Shown in pieces: positions 56,762 through 63,543 of a stretch of DNA of 63,543 nt; positions within the stretch are counted from its first letter, which is position 1, and every line of letters starts with the position of its first letter. The stretch lies in assembly GCA_050700835.1 (NCBI GenBank), contig JBOHDX010000006.1, forward strand, positions 1 to 63,543. The letters run 5' to 3'. The position numbers were made by a program, and so were the translations under genes. Below the pieces are notes generated by a model that saw only the letters and a list, made by a program, of their open reading frames with translations, was not told the DNA's origin and ran no database searches. The stretch comes from JBOHDX01 sp050700835. GTDB taxonomy: Bacteria; Actinomycetota; Actinomycetes; Propionibacteriales; Nocardioidaceae.

Positions 56762-57270
56762 CGGCGCCCGCGTGACCGTCGCGCCCGCCTGAGCGTGCCC
56801 GCGACCGCGCGGGTGCCGACGACACCGAGTGCGACCGCGAGCAGCCCGCACAGCAGGGTGAGCAGGAGGTACACCGCCGCGCTGGCCGCGCGGTGCGCCT
56901 GCAGCAGCTGCTGCGCATCGACGGAGTAGGAGGAGAACGTCGTGAAGCCCCCCAGCAGCCCGACGCCGAGGAACGGGCGAGCAAGCCGGTGCGGTCGGCG
57001 CGCCTCGAGGATGGTCACCATCAGGACGCCGATCAGGGCACTTCCGACGACGTTGATCAGCAGCGTCGACCACGGAAGCCCCGTGGCCCCGTGTGGCAGC
57101 GCCCTGGCCAGGGCGTACCTCGCCTCGGCACCGATCACACCGCCGGCGGCGATGCTCGCGAGCACGGGTACGTGCCGGCCGATCAGCTCGCGACGCTGTG
57201 CGGCGTCGCGGATCGAGACGTCAGGGTCGATCGGCGCACGTGACTGTCGTGCTCGTGCCTCGTGCGTCAC
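56758..57270 (-). CDS. crcB: CrcB/FluC fluoride channel subunit (first of pair)
   Basis: A 170-residue paralogue with a charged N-terminal extension of about 35 residues, then VLASIAAGGVIGAEARYALA, LPWSTLLINVVGSALIGVLM with the helix-2 Asn, and LLGGFTTFSSYSVDAQQLL with the helix-3 TTFSSYS signature. GTG 57270 with GGAGGT 9 nt upstream. It is the partner of the crcB at 56387-56761. No fluoride riboswitch consensus is seen upstream. The extension may be cytoplasmic and variable. Confidence 0.88.
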   Translation of the reverse strand: MTHEARARQSRAPIDPDVSIRDAAQRRELIGRHVPVLASIAAGGVIGAEARYALARALPHGATGLPWSTLLINVVGSALIGVLMVTILEARRPHRLARPFLGVGLLGGFTTFSSYSVDAQQLLQAHRAASAAVYLLLTLLCGLLAVALGVVGTRAVAGTLRRARRSRGRR

Positions 57271-57389
57271 TGCGCCTACCTCCGCGGAGCTGCCGATGGG
57301 GGGTAGGGACCATTGGCGGCACTGTCCGCGGTTTCGTCGGCGAGTCCCTCCGCCGTGCCCGGCATGCTACCCAGCGGGCCGGCCGGGAC

Positions 57390-57827
57390 CTACTGCGGGC
57401 CGCCCGCGACGTACTGGTTGAGCTGGTCCCGCTCGAACTCCAGCTCGCCCATGCGGAACTTCACCACGTCGCCGATGCTGATGATGCCCGCGAGTCGCTC
57501 GCCCACGACGACCGGCACATGGCGGATGCGGTGCTCGGTCATCAGCCGCTGGAGGTCCACGATGCTGTCCTTGGGCTCACAGACGTGCACGTCGGTCGTC
57601 ATCAGGGCGGACACCTTCTCGTCCAGCACGTTGCCGCCGGCGGTCAGCCGGCGGACCACGTCGCGCTCCGACACGATCCCCAGCACCGCGACACCGTCGT
57701 CGCTGACGACGAGCGCGCCGATGTTGTGCTCCGCCAGTCTCTCCACGAAGGTGCGCACCGTGGCGTCGGGTTCGATCGTGATCACCGAGTCCGAGCCCTT
57801 GGACGACAACACGTCGCTGATGTGCAT
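57390..57827 (-). CDS. CBS-domain pair protein
   Basis: A 145-residue protein of two CBS domains: MHISDVLSSKGSDSVITIEP, then HNIGALVVSDDGVAVLGIVS and ERDVVRRL in the first, and VSALMTTDVHVCEPKDSIVD and RIRHVPVVVGERLAGIISIG in the second. CBS pairs bind adenine nucleotides and act as energy sensors. Stand-alone members with this short length are frequent in actinobacteria and often stress-induced; the target is unknown. ATG 57827 follows GGAGGAGACC. It is divergent from the next plus-strand gene by 143 bp. Confidence 0.88.
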   Translation of the reverse strand: MHISDVLSSKGSDSVITIEPDATVRTFVERLAEHNIGALVVSDDGVAVLGIVSERDVVRRLTAGGNVLDEKVSALMTTDVHVCEPKDSIVDLQRLMTEHRIRHVPVVVGERLAGIISIGDVVKFRMGELEFERDQLNQYVAGGPQ

Positions 57828-57970
57828 GGTCTCCTCCGCGAAGGTGACGCCCCCGACCTTCCCGGGAGCCGAGTTGTGAGGTTGGGCGAGCCTAACGCCG
57901 CCTGACGCACCGCGGGTAGGTTCGCGTCTCACTCGATGGTGCACGCGACGGCTGACAGGATGGCCCGGTG

Positions 57971-58918
57971 ATGCTCACGACACGGTCGGCACGTCCGGCC
58001 ACGGCCGTTCCGGTGGCAACCGGTGCCGGCTTGTCGGCGCTCGTCATGGGCTGGGTCACGATCGTTCTCGTGCTCGACGCCCACGGGTCGCTGTGGCAGC
58101 AGCGCGCTCTCGGCCTGCTCACATGGGCGGTGCTGGCATGGGTGCTCTCGCGTGAGGTGTCGCTGGTGCGTGCCCAGACTCTCGTGGTCGTAGGGTTCGC
58201 GACTGCGGTGGAGTACACCTGCTCGCCCCTCCTGCACGTCTACCTCTACCGCTTCCACAACGTCCCCGCGTACGTGCCGCCCGGGCACGGCCTCGTCTAC
58301 CTCGCCGCGCTGGGGATCGGCCGGTCACGGTTCGTGCGCTCGCACCTGCGTCGTTGCCTGGCTGCGGTGGTGGCGACGGGCGGCGCCTACGCCCTGTGGG
58401 GCGTGACGCTGTCGCCACGCCTCGACGTGCTCGGGGTGTTCTGGTTCGGCTGCCTGCTCGGGTTCATCGCGTGGGGACCGTCGAAGCCGCTGTACGTCGG
58501 GGCCTTCGTCGTCGTCACCTACCTCGAGATCCTGGGCACCTCGGTCGGCACGTGGGCCTGGCAGACGCACGACCCGACGGGCCTCGTGGCGATCGGGAAC
58601 CCGCCCTCCGGCGCCGCCGGGGGGTACGGCTGGTTCGACCTCGCAGCGCTCGCCGCTGCGCCGTCGTTGCTGGCCGGATGGCACCGCGCAACAGCGCGCT
58701 CTCGGTCGGACGTCGCCGGCACCGGCGCCGCCGCTTCACACGTCGCCGGCACCGCGGCCGCCGCTTCACACGTCGCCGGCACCGGCGCCGCCGCTTCACA
58801 CGTCGCCGGCACCGCGGAAGCCGACATTTCGGGCGCAAATCGGTACGGCTGGCGAGTGAAGCGAGGGATCCGCGAGCAGTCACCGGTCGCCTCCGGCGAC
58901 TCCCAAAGAAGTGGTTGA
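57971..58918 (+). CDS. Integral membrane protein with C-terminal 10-residue repeats
   Basis: A 315-residue protein. ATG 57971 is chosen over GTG 57968. Residues 1-245 hold about eight membrane helices. Conserved-looking segments are YTCSPLLHVYLYRFHNVPAY and VPPGHGLVYLAALGI near the middle and GTSVGTWAWQTHDPTGLVAI, then GNPPSGAAGGYGWFD near the end, an arrangement seen in uncharacterised actinobacterial membrane proteins. The C terminus has three and a half copies of HVAGTGAAAS, coded by 30-bp DNA repeats. The function is unknown. Both His motifs could bind a ligand or metal. Confidence 0.7.
   Translation: MLTTRSARPATAVPVATGAGLSALVMGWVTIVLVLDAHGSLWQQRALGLLTWAVLAWVLSREVSLVRAQTLVVVGFATAVEYTCSPLLHVYLYRFHNVPAYVPPGHGLVYLAALGIGRSRFVRSHLRRCLAAVVATGGAYALWGVTLSPRLDVLGVFWFGCLLGFIAWGPSKPLYVGAFVVVTYLEILGTSVGTWAWQTHDPTGLVAIGNPPSGAAGGYGWFDLAALAAAPSLLAGWHRATARSRSDVAGTGAAASHVAGTAAAASHVAGTGAAASHVAGTAEADISGANRYGWRVKRGIREQSPVASGDSQRSG
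58709..58816 (+). repeat. 30-bp in-frame tandem repeat
   Basis: Three full units (58709-58738, 58739-58768, 58769-58798) and a partial fourth, each CACGTCGCCGGCACCG-type, encode the decapeptide (H/D)VAGTGAAAS. Units 1 and 3 differ from unit 2 at the Gly/Ala codon. It lies at the cytoplasmic tail of the membrane protein. Likely replication slippage; probably length-variable. Confidence 0.9.
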
Positions 58919-58950
58919 CAGTCGCTGCCGAGTCCTGCACCCTGCCAAAC

Positions 58951-59481
58951 ATGTCTTTGGAGGTGGACCGGCTTCGCGCCGTGGCGCACCCGACCCGGTT
59001 GCAGATCCTGTCGCTGCTGACCGGCGCCGAGCTCAGCGCCGCCGAGGTCGGCCGGGAGCTGGACATCAGCCAGCCTGCGGCGTCCTACCACCTGCGCCAG
59101 CTCGCGGCGGCCGGCCTGCTCGAGGTGGCGGGCGAGCAGAAGGTGCGAGGCGGGATTGCGAAGCTCTATCGCCACCCGTGGCGGGACAACGCCGAGCACG
59201 GGCAGGTGCACCCAACCTCCCGGAGGCTCTACATCGAGGCGGTCGCCGGCGAGCTCGTGCGGCGTGCTGACGCCCGCACGGCGGGGCCCGGCGTGGTCGT
59301 GGACGCCGAGCTGTGGGTGGACCCCGACGTGTGGGCCGAGGCGGTCGACGCGGTCGTCGCCGTCGCCGGCCGCCTGCACGACGCGGCGAAACCGCCTCGC
59401 GCCCCCGGCGCCGTGCGTACCAATATGACGGGGGCAATGTTTGCGATGCGCAGACACGGGACGGGCGGGGGAGACCGATGA
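58951..59481 (+). CDS. ArsR-family transcriptional regulator
   Basis: A 176-residue regulator. Winged helix at residues 6-75: LRAVAHPTRLQILSLLTGAE, LSAAEVGRELDISQPAASYH and LRQLAAAGLLEVAGEQKVRG. There is no cysteine metal site, so it probably senses an organic signal or works with the neighbour. The second half is helical and variable, with DAELWVDPDVWAEAVDAVVA. ATG 58951. Its stop overlaps the MFS start (ATGA), so it probably controls that exporter. Confidence 0.88.
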   Translation: MSLEVDRLRAVAHPTRLQILSLLTGAELSAAEVGRELDISQPAASYHLRQLAAAGLLEVAGEQKVRGGIAKLYRHPWRDNAEHGQVHPTSRRLYIEAVAGELVRRADARTAGPGVVVDAELWVDPDVWAEAVDAVVAVAGRLHDAAKPPRAPGAVRTNMTGAMFAMRRHGTGGGDR

Positions 59482-60746
59482 GCAGGGTGTCAAGCTTCGC
59501 TCCACTGCGGGAGCGGCCCTTCCGGATCTTCTACATCGGTCGGTCGGTGTCGATCCTCGGCAGCTCGATGTCGGGGGTGGCCCTCGCCTTCGCGGTGCTC
59601 GACCTGACCGGGTCGGCCGGGGATCTCGGCTATGTGCTGGCCGCGAACAGCATCCCGCTGGTCGTCTTCATGCTGCTGGGCGGGGTGATCGCGGACCGGT
59701 TCTCGCGGAGCGTGGTGCTGCGGGTCTCCCACGCCGGCGCCGCGGTCACCCAGGGCACCGTCGCCGGGCTGCTGTTGACCCACCACGCCACGCTGCCCGC
59801 GCTGATCGTGATAGAGGCGTTGAACGGATTCCTGCTGGCCTTCACGTTTCCCGCTCTGCAAGGCGTCGTGCCCCTGGTGGTCAAGCGCCAGCACATGCAG
59901 CAGGCCAACGCGATGCTCGCCTTCTCGCGCAGTGGCGCAGCAATCTTCGGGCCCACCGTGTCGACCCTCCTCGTCGTGTCGGTGGGCAGCGGCTGGGCGA
60001 TCGCCATCGACTCGGCGAGCTATGCCGTGGCCGCGGTGATGATGTCGATCCTGCACCTGCCGGCGAGTGCACGCGCCCAGGCCACCTCGATGATGCACGA
60101 CCTGAAGGAGGGGTGGTCGGAGTTCACCTCCCGGACCTGGCTGTGGTTGATCGTCGTGGTGTTCGGGGTGCTGAACGCGATCCAGTCCGGCGTGCTGTCC
60201 ATCCTCGGTCCGACGATTGCCCGCGAGACCATCGGCAAGGGTCCGTACGGGTGGGTGCTCAGCGCGGAAGCGGCCGGCTTCCTCGTCATGACGCTCGTGC
60301 TCATGCGGGTACGCCTGCGCTTCCCGCTGCGCGCCGGAATGCTGGGGATCTCGATGCTCGGTGTCGTGATGATCGTGCTCGGAGCCGATCCCCGAACTCT
60401 CCCCCTCGTCGCGTTGGCAGCCGTCGGGGGCGCCGGCGCGGAGGTCTTCAGCATCGGCTGGCAGACCGCGGTGATGGAGAACATCCCGGTGCAGATGCTG
60501 TCGCGGGTCTTCTCCTACGACGCCCTCGGGTCCTTCGTCGCGATCCCGGTCGGCCAGCTGCTCGTCGGCCCGCTCGCCTCGTCGTTCGGCGCCCGACGCG
60601 TCGCCTTGGTGGGAGGCATCGCCTACATCGTGCTCGCGGTGGCGACCGTGGCCTCCCGCTCCGTGCGCAACCTGCAGCGCGGCGAGCAGCCGGACGCCGA
60701 CGAGCCGCAGGAGAGATCCGACGCTGGGCCGGTCAGAGCCGGGTGA
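59478..60746 (+). CDS. MFS transporter (DHA3-like)
   Basis: A 422-residue protein with about 12 membrane helices. Seen: PLRERPFRIFYIGRSVSILG in front of helix 1 (typical DHA3/enterobactin-exporter-type N terminus), GGVIADRFSRSVVLRVS (motif A, loop 2-3), and a C-terminal tail rich in Arg, Asp and Glu. The substrate is unknown; macrolide or siderophore-type export is common in this group. Translationally coupled to the ArsR gene. Downstream are three 11-bp direct repeats. Confidence 0.85.
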   Translation: MSRVSSFAPLRERPFRIFYIGRSVSILGSSMSGVALAFAVLDLTGSAGDLGYVLAANSIPLVVFMLLGGVIADRFSRSVVLRVSHAGAAVTQGTVAGLLLTHHATLPALIVIEALNGFLLAFTFPALQGVVPLVVKRQHMQQANAMLAFSRSGAAIFGPTVSTLLVVSVGSGWAIAIDSASYAVAAVMMSILHLPASARAQATSMMHDLKEGWSEFTSRTWLWLIVVVFGVLNAIQSGVLSILGPTIARETIGKGPYGWVLSAEAAGFLVMTLVLMRVRLRFPLRAGMLGISMLGVVMIVLGADPRTLPLVALAAVGGAGAEVFSIGWQTAVMENIPVQMLSRVFSYDALGSFVAIPVGQLLVGPLASSFGARRVALVGGIAYIVLAVATVASRSVRNLQRGEQPDADEPQERSDAGPVRAG

Positions 60747-60771
60747 GCGTCGATCCTGGTGCCCTGGGGCC

Positions 60772-60804
60772 AGTCCGGCGCTAGTCCGGCGCTAGTCCGG
60801 CGCT
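60772..60804. repeat. Three direct 11-bp repeats at a gene end
   Basis: The unit AGTCCGGCGCT occurs three times without gaps (60772-60782, 60783-60793, 60794-60804), and a fourth AGTCC follows. Each unit junction contains CTAG, so on the minus strand each supplies a TAG. The last overlaps the stop codon of the hisN-like gene. It lies in the 56-bp convergent gap after the MFS gene. Probably slippage. Confidence 0.9.
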
Positions 60805-61669
60805 AGTCCAAAGGACGCCGGTGGGACGCGAGGTCGTGCACGTTCGTGGAGGCTCGGCGCGCGCCGTCGTCCTCATCGTCTGGGAAGTGGCCGAGGAACG
60901 CCATCGCCGCATCGTGCAGCCGGCCGTTCGTGGCCAGCGCATTGCGCCCCAACGGGCCGGGGCGACCGTCGAGGCCGGTGAACGTGCCGCCGGCCTCGCG
61001 CACGATGATGTCGTTGGCGGCCATGTCATGAACGGCCAGGTCCGGCTCGGCGGCGATGTCCACGGCGCCTTCTGCCACCAGCATGTAGGACCAGAAGTCG
61101 CCGTACGCGCGGGTTCGCCAGCAGCGACGCGTCAGCGCCAGGAAACCGTCGGTGCGCCCGATGCCCTCCCACTCGGACAGCCCTGAGTAGGAGAATGAGG
61201 CGTCTGCGATGTCGTCGACGTCGGAAACCCGACACTCCTTGGCCGACATCAGGGACCGCCCTGTCCAGGCGCCGCCGCCCTTGGCCGCCCACCAACGGCG
61301 ACCCAGAGCCGGCGCCGACACGCAGCCGACGACCGCCTCGTCATCGACCAGCAACGCGATCAGCGTCGCCCAGACTGGTACGCCGCGGATGTAGTTCTTC
61401 GTGCCGTCGATCGGGTCGACCACCCAGCGCCTCGGTCCCCAGCCGGACGTACCCTGCTCCTCGCCTTGGACGGCATCGCGTGGACGGGCGCGGCCGAGGG
61501 TGCGGCGCAGGGCGACCTCGGCGGCCTCGTCCGCGTCGCTGACCGGGGTCAGGTCCGGCTTGGTGGTCACGTGCAGGTCGAGCGCCTTGAACCTGTCCAT
61601 GGTCACCGAGTCCGCATCGTCGGCGAGCACATGGGCCAAGCGGAGATCGTCGGTGTACGAGGCGGCCAT
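60803..61669 (-). CDS. hisN: Inositol-monophosphatase family enzyme, histidinol-phosphatase HisN type
   Basis: A 288-residue Mg-dependent phosphatase. Seen: DLTPVSDADEAAEVALRR, then GEEQGTSGWGPRRWVVDPID and GTKNYIRGVPVWATLIALL (the metal-binding Glu and WVVDPIDGT site) and DLAVHDMAANDIIVREAGGT (the last metal Asp). These actinobacterial proteins act in the histidine pathway on histidinol phosphate rather than inositol phosphate. The family and the rsgA neighbourhood support HisN; specificity is inferred. An unrelated DUF2231 gene lies between it and rsgA on the other strand. Confidence 0.82.
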   Translation of the reverse strand: MAASYTDDLRLAHVLADDADSVTMDRFKALDLHVTTKPDLTPVSDADEAAEVALRRTLGRARPRDAVQGEEQGTSGWGPRRWVVDPIDGTKNYIRGVPVWATLIALLVDDEAVVGCVSAPALGRRWWAAKGGGAWTGRSLMSAKECRVSDVDDIADASFSYSGLSEWEGIGRTDGFLALTRRCWRTRAYGDFWSYMLVAEGAVDIAAEPDLAVHDMAANDIIVREAGGTFTGLDGRPGPLGRNALATNGRLHDAAMAFLGHFPDDEDDGARRASTNVHDLASHRRPLD

Positions 61670-61882
61670 GGGGGAAGGTTACGGCTTGGCACGCCCGGGC
61701 CCTGGGGCGCCGGGCGGCGTGGGCGCAGAACTGACTGAGAAGTTCGCAGGTGGATTGAGCCGTGCGCGCCCGGGTTACGTGTTGGGGGCGTATGCCCGGC
61801 GTCAGCCGGCAATCGTCCGCGACGCGACCGCCCGTACCGTGGACACGGCTCCACCGGGCCGCCGCCCACCACCGGAGGACAC

Positions 61883-62437
61883 ATGTTCAACGAGTTCAAC
61901 GGCCTGCCCCTGCATCCGTTGGCGATCCATGCCGCGGTGGTGTTCGTTCCGCTGGCCGCGCTGGCCGGGCTCGTGTTCGCGGTGCCGCGCTGGCGCCGGC
62001 GGGCGTGGATCCCCTTGGGTGTGCTGTCGGTCGTGGCCCTGGGATCGTTGGTCGTCGCGCGGGAGAGCGGGTTCGCGCTGAAGCACACGCTGGTCACCAA
62101 GGTGGGGCTGGGCGGCTCGATCCTCGACCAGGTGAACAAGCACGAGCAGCTGGCCAACCAGCTGTTCTACATCTTCCTCGGCTACACGGTCGTGGCGCTC
62201 GCAGCGGTGTGGTGGACGTGGCGGTCCCGCTCGGAGCCCGCACGGCCGGTCGCAGAGGTACGAGAGCGGGCGCGCTCGCAGAAGGGTCAGACCGGCCTTC
62301 CGCTCGACCTGGTCGCCACCGGGCTCGCGGTGGTGCTGGTCATCGGTGCGGTCGTTGTCGGCGTGTGGACCTTCCGGGTCGGCGACGCCGGCGCCAAGGC
62401 CGTCTGGGGCTACGTCAACACCCCACCAACCGGCTGA
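61883..62437 (+). CDS. DUF2231 membrane protein
   Basis: A 184-residue protein with four membrane helices. Seen: FNGLPLHPLAIHAAVVFVPL (the family signature, with LHPxxxH), HTLVTKVGLGGSILDQVNKH and QLFYIFLGYTVVALAAVWWT. The two His of the first motif and later His residues are reminiscent of haem-ligand or metal sites, but no function is known. It lies between rsgA and hisN in opposite orientation. GGAGGACAC precedes ATG 61883. Confidence 0.85.
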   Translation: MFNEFNGLPLHPLAIHAAVVFVPLAALAGLVFAVPRWRRRAWIPLGVLSVVALGSLVVARESGFALKHTLVTKVGLGGSILDQVNKHEQLANQLFYIFLGYTVVALAAVWWTWRSRSEPARPVAEVRERARSQKGQTGLPLDLVATGLAVVLVIGAVVVGVWTFRVGDAGAKAVWGYVNTPPTG

Positions 62438-62471
62438 CCAGGCAGGTGGTCGCGGCGACGTCGCTCGCCCT

Positions 62472-63467
62472 CTAGACCTCCATCGCCTCGCGGCTGGCCA
62501 GCAGCCGACGGAAGGACTGCACCCGGGCGGGGTCGATCCGGCCCGCGGCGACCGCCTCGTCCAACGCGCACTCCGGCTGGTCGGCCGCGTGCGTGCACCC
62601 GCGCGGGCAGTTCACCACCAGCGCGGAGAGGTCGGGGAACGTGCCGATGAGTCGCCGCGGATCGACGTGCGCCAAGCCGAACGACCTGATGCCCGGGGTG
62701 TCGATCAACCAGCCGCCCTCAGGCAGCTCCAACGCATGGGCGGACACCGACGTGTGGCGACCTCGGCCGGTGACCGCGTTGACATGGCTCGTCGAGCGGT
62801 CCGCATCCGGGATCAGCTCGTTGACGAGGGTGGACTTGCCGACGCCGCTGTGACCGACCAGCACGCTGATGGTGCCCTTCAACCGTTGGCGAAGCGCCAC
62901 GGGATCGGAGCCGCGCCGGGTGACCACGGACGTCACGCCCAGCGGGCGGTAGGCCGCGAGCAGCTCCTCCGGATCCGCGAGGTCGGCCTTCGTCAGGCAC
63001 AGCAGTGGCTCCATGCCCGCGTCGTACGCAGCCACGAGGCAGCGGTCTATCAGCCGTGGCCGCGGCTCCGGGTCGGCGAGCGCCGTGACGATGACCAGCT
63101 GGTCGGCGTTGGCCACGATGATCCGCTCCACCGGGTCGGAGTCGTCGGCGGTGCGCCGAAGCACGGTACGCCGGTCTCCGACCTCCACGATCCGGGCGAG
63201 TGTGTCGGTCGCGCCACTGGTATCGCCGACCAGGCGTACCTCGTCGCCGACGACGACCCCCTGCCGACCGAGCGGCCGCGACTTCATCGCCGTGACTGTG
63301 CGCGGCTCGCCGTCGGGCTCCTCCACCAGCACGGTGTAGCGCCCGCGATCGATGGTCAGGACCCGGCCGGTCTGGGCGTCGGAATAGTCGGGTCGGTCCT
63401 TGGTGCGCGGTCGGGTGCGCCGCCGAGGCCGGTCGTACTTCGCGTCCTCGTCGTAGCGAGTGTTCAC
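62472..63467 (-). CDS. rsgA: Ribosome small-subunit biogenesis GTPase RsgA
   Basis: A 331-residue circularly permuted GTPase that releases RbfA and matures the 30S subunit. OB-fold N terminus (GRVLTIDRGRYTVLV); permuted G motifs in the order G4 LCLTKADLADPEE, G1 VLVGHSGVGKSTLVNELIPD, G3 IDTPGIRSFG; zinc knuckle NCPRGCTHAADQPECALDEA. GTG 63467 after a G-rich ribosome site is chosen; GTG 63482 is an alternative. The usual upstream neighbour aroA would lie beyond the right edge. Confidence 0.92.
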   Translation of the reverse strand: MNTRYDEDAKYDRPRRRTRPRTKDRPDYSDAQTGRVLTIDRGRYTVLVEEPDGEPRTVTAMKSRPLGRQGVVVGDEVRLVGDTSGATDTLARIVEVGDRRTVLRRTADDSDPVERIIVANADQLVIVTALADPEPRPRLIDRCLVAAYDAGMEPLLCLTKADLADPEELLAAYRPLGVTSVVTRRGSDPVALRQRLKGTISVLVGHSGVGKSTLVNELIPDADRSTSHVNAVTGRGRHTSVSAHALELPEGGWLIDTPGIRSFGLAHVDPRRLIGTFPDLSALVVNCPRGCTHAADQPECALDEAVAAGRIDPARVQSFRRLLASREAMEV

Positions 63468-63523
63468 GCCGCGACCCCCCACCCTCCGCCCGCGATCCGC
63501 CGCCCTCTGCCCGCGTTCCGACA

Positions 63524-63543
63524 GTTACGCACGCGTGCGTAAC
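63524..63543. repeat. 20-bp perfect palindrome at the right edge
   Basis: GTTACGCACG / CGTGCGTAAC is exactly self-complementary. The window ends at its last base, so the true arms may be longer. It lies about 57 bp upstream of the rsgA start. Either a regulatory site or the terminator stem of the next gene. Confidence 0.85.

Noticed and set aside
56347..57389. Fluoride (crcB) riboswitch around the crcB pair and the DUF190 gene
   Set aside because: I looked for GGCGATG...CCGCC...AACCG...TGATGxCxCCTAC on both strands. A GATGGCG (about 55915) and some pairing exist before DUF190, but the pseudoknot and the terminal CTGATG...CCTA elements are missing.
58709..58816. CRISPR array
   Set aside because: The 30-bp repeats are contiguous without spacers and stay in frame as decapeptides.

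Overview
The window is high-GC DNA from an aerobic actinomycete. GTG starts are frequent, genes are packed with ATGA or 1-4 nt stop/start overlaps, and the content is typical of the group: a group 1h-type [NiFe] hydrogenase locus with its actinobacterial accessory genes, a lysine 6-aminotransferase pathway, paired CrcB proteins, and rsgA near a hisN-type phosphatase. I see no rRNA, tRNA, CRISPR array or intact insertion sequence. Genus cannot be fixed from this sequence alone.

Layout. 1-5.1 kb: mixed single genes (a membrane-anchored metal-handling protein cut by the left edge, a DUF1348 protein, a GNAT-like protein, a VOC protein, a DinB/DUF664 protein, a small membrane protein, a haloalkane dehalogenase). 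Two divergent genes here share a 44-bp inverted copy of their start regions. 5.2-16.6 kb: an accessory toxin island. A 2158-residue secreted RHS protein is followed in one tight operon by a candidate immunity gene and then four stand-alone secreted toxin candidates, each followed by a candidate immunity gene. One is a BECR-fold RNase candidate, two have toxin tips of unknown activity, and one is a barnase-like RNase with a barstar. The island ends in debris: a convergent XRE regulator lacking a start codon, a decayed sixth toxin leader, and a threonine aldolase lacking its N-terminal third. 17.3-24.5 kb: an AraC regulator with a VOC gene and a VOC pseudogene, a hypothetical, a DHA2 efflux pump, a TRIC/UPF0126 channel, a persulfide dioxygenase-rhodanese and an acyl-CoA synthetase.

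24.5-39.0 kb: a 14.5-kb co-directional minus-strand unit, hypA-hypB-hhyS-hhyL-NifU/Rieske-like-DUF5947-DUF6084-unknown-DUF6893-protease-hypC-DUF6390, then a FecCD-type ABC importer (a nickel-uptake candidate) and a DHA2 transporter fused to a MarR-like domain. It would let the cell oxidise trace H2 and supply and insert nickel. hypD, hypE and hypF are not present here. A large inverted repeat lies in the divergent gap in front of hypA.

39.4-46.1 kb: lysine catabolism. It holds an APC permease, a fused alpha/beta 2-oxoacid dehydrogenase E1, piperideine-6-carboxylate dehydrogenase and lysine 6-aminotransferase. 46.2-47.6 kb: ArfB and a CPBP membrane protein. 47.6-55.8 kb: a glycolate module (aceB-glcD-glcE-glcF-permease-iclR) with two phased TTCC-N7-GGAA operator-like dyads in front of aceB. 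It would import glycolate, oxidise it to glyoxylate and condense that to malate. 56-63.5 kb: DUF190 and a CrcB pair, a CBS-domain protein, a membrane protein with 10-residue repeats, an ArsR-MFS pair, a HisN-type phosphatase, a DUF2231 protein and RsgA, ending in a 20-bp perfect palindrome at the right edge.
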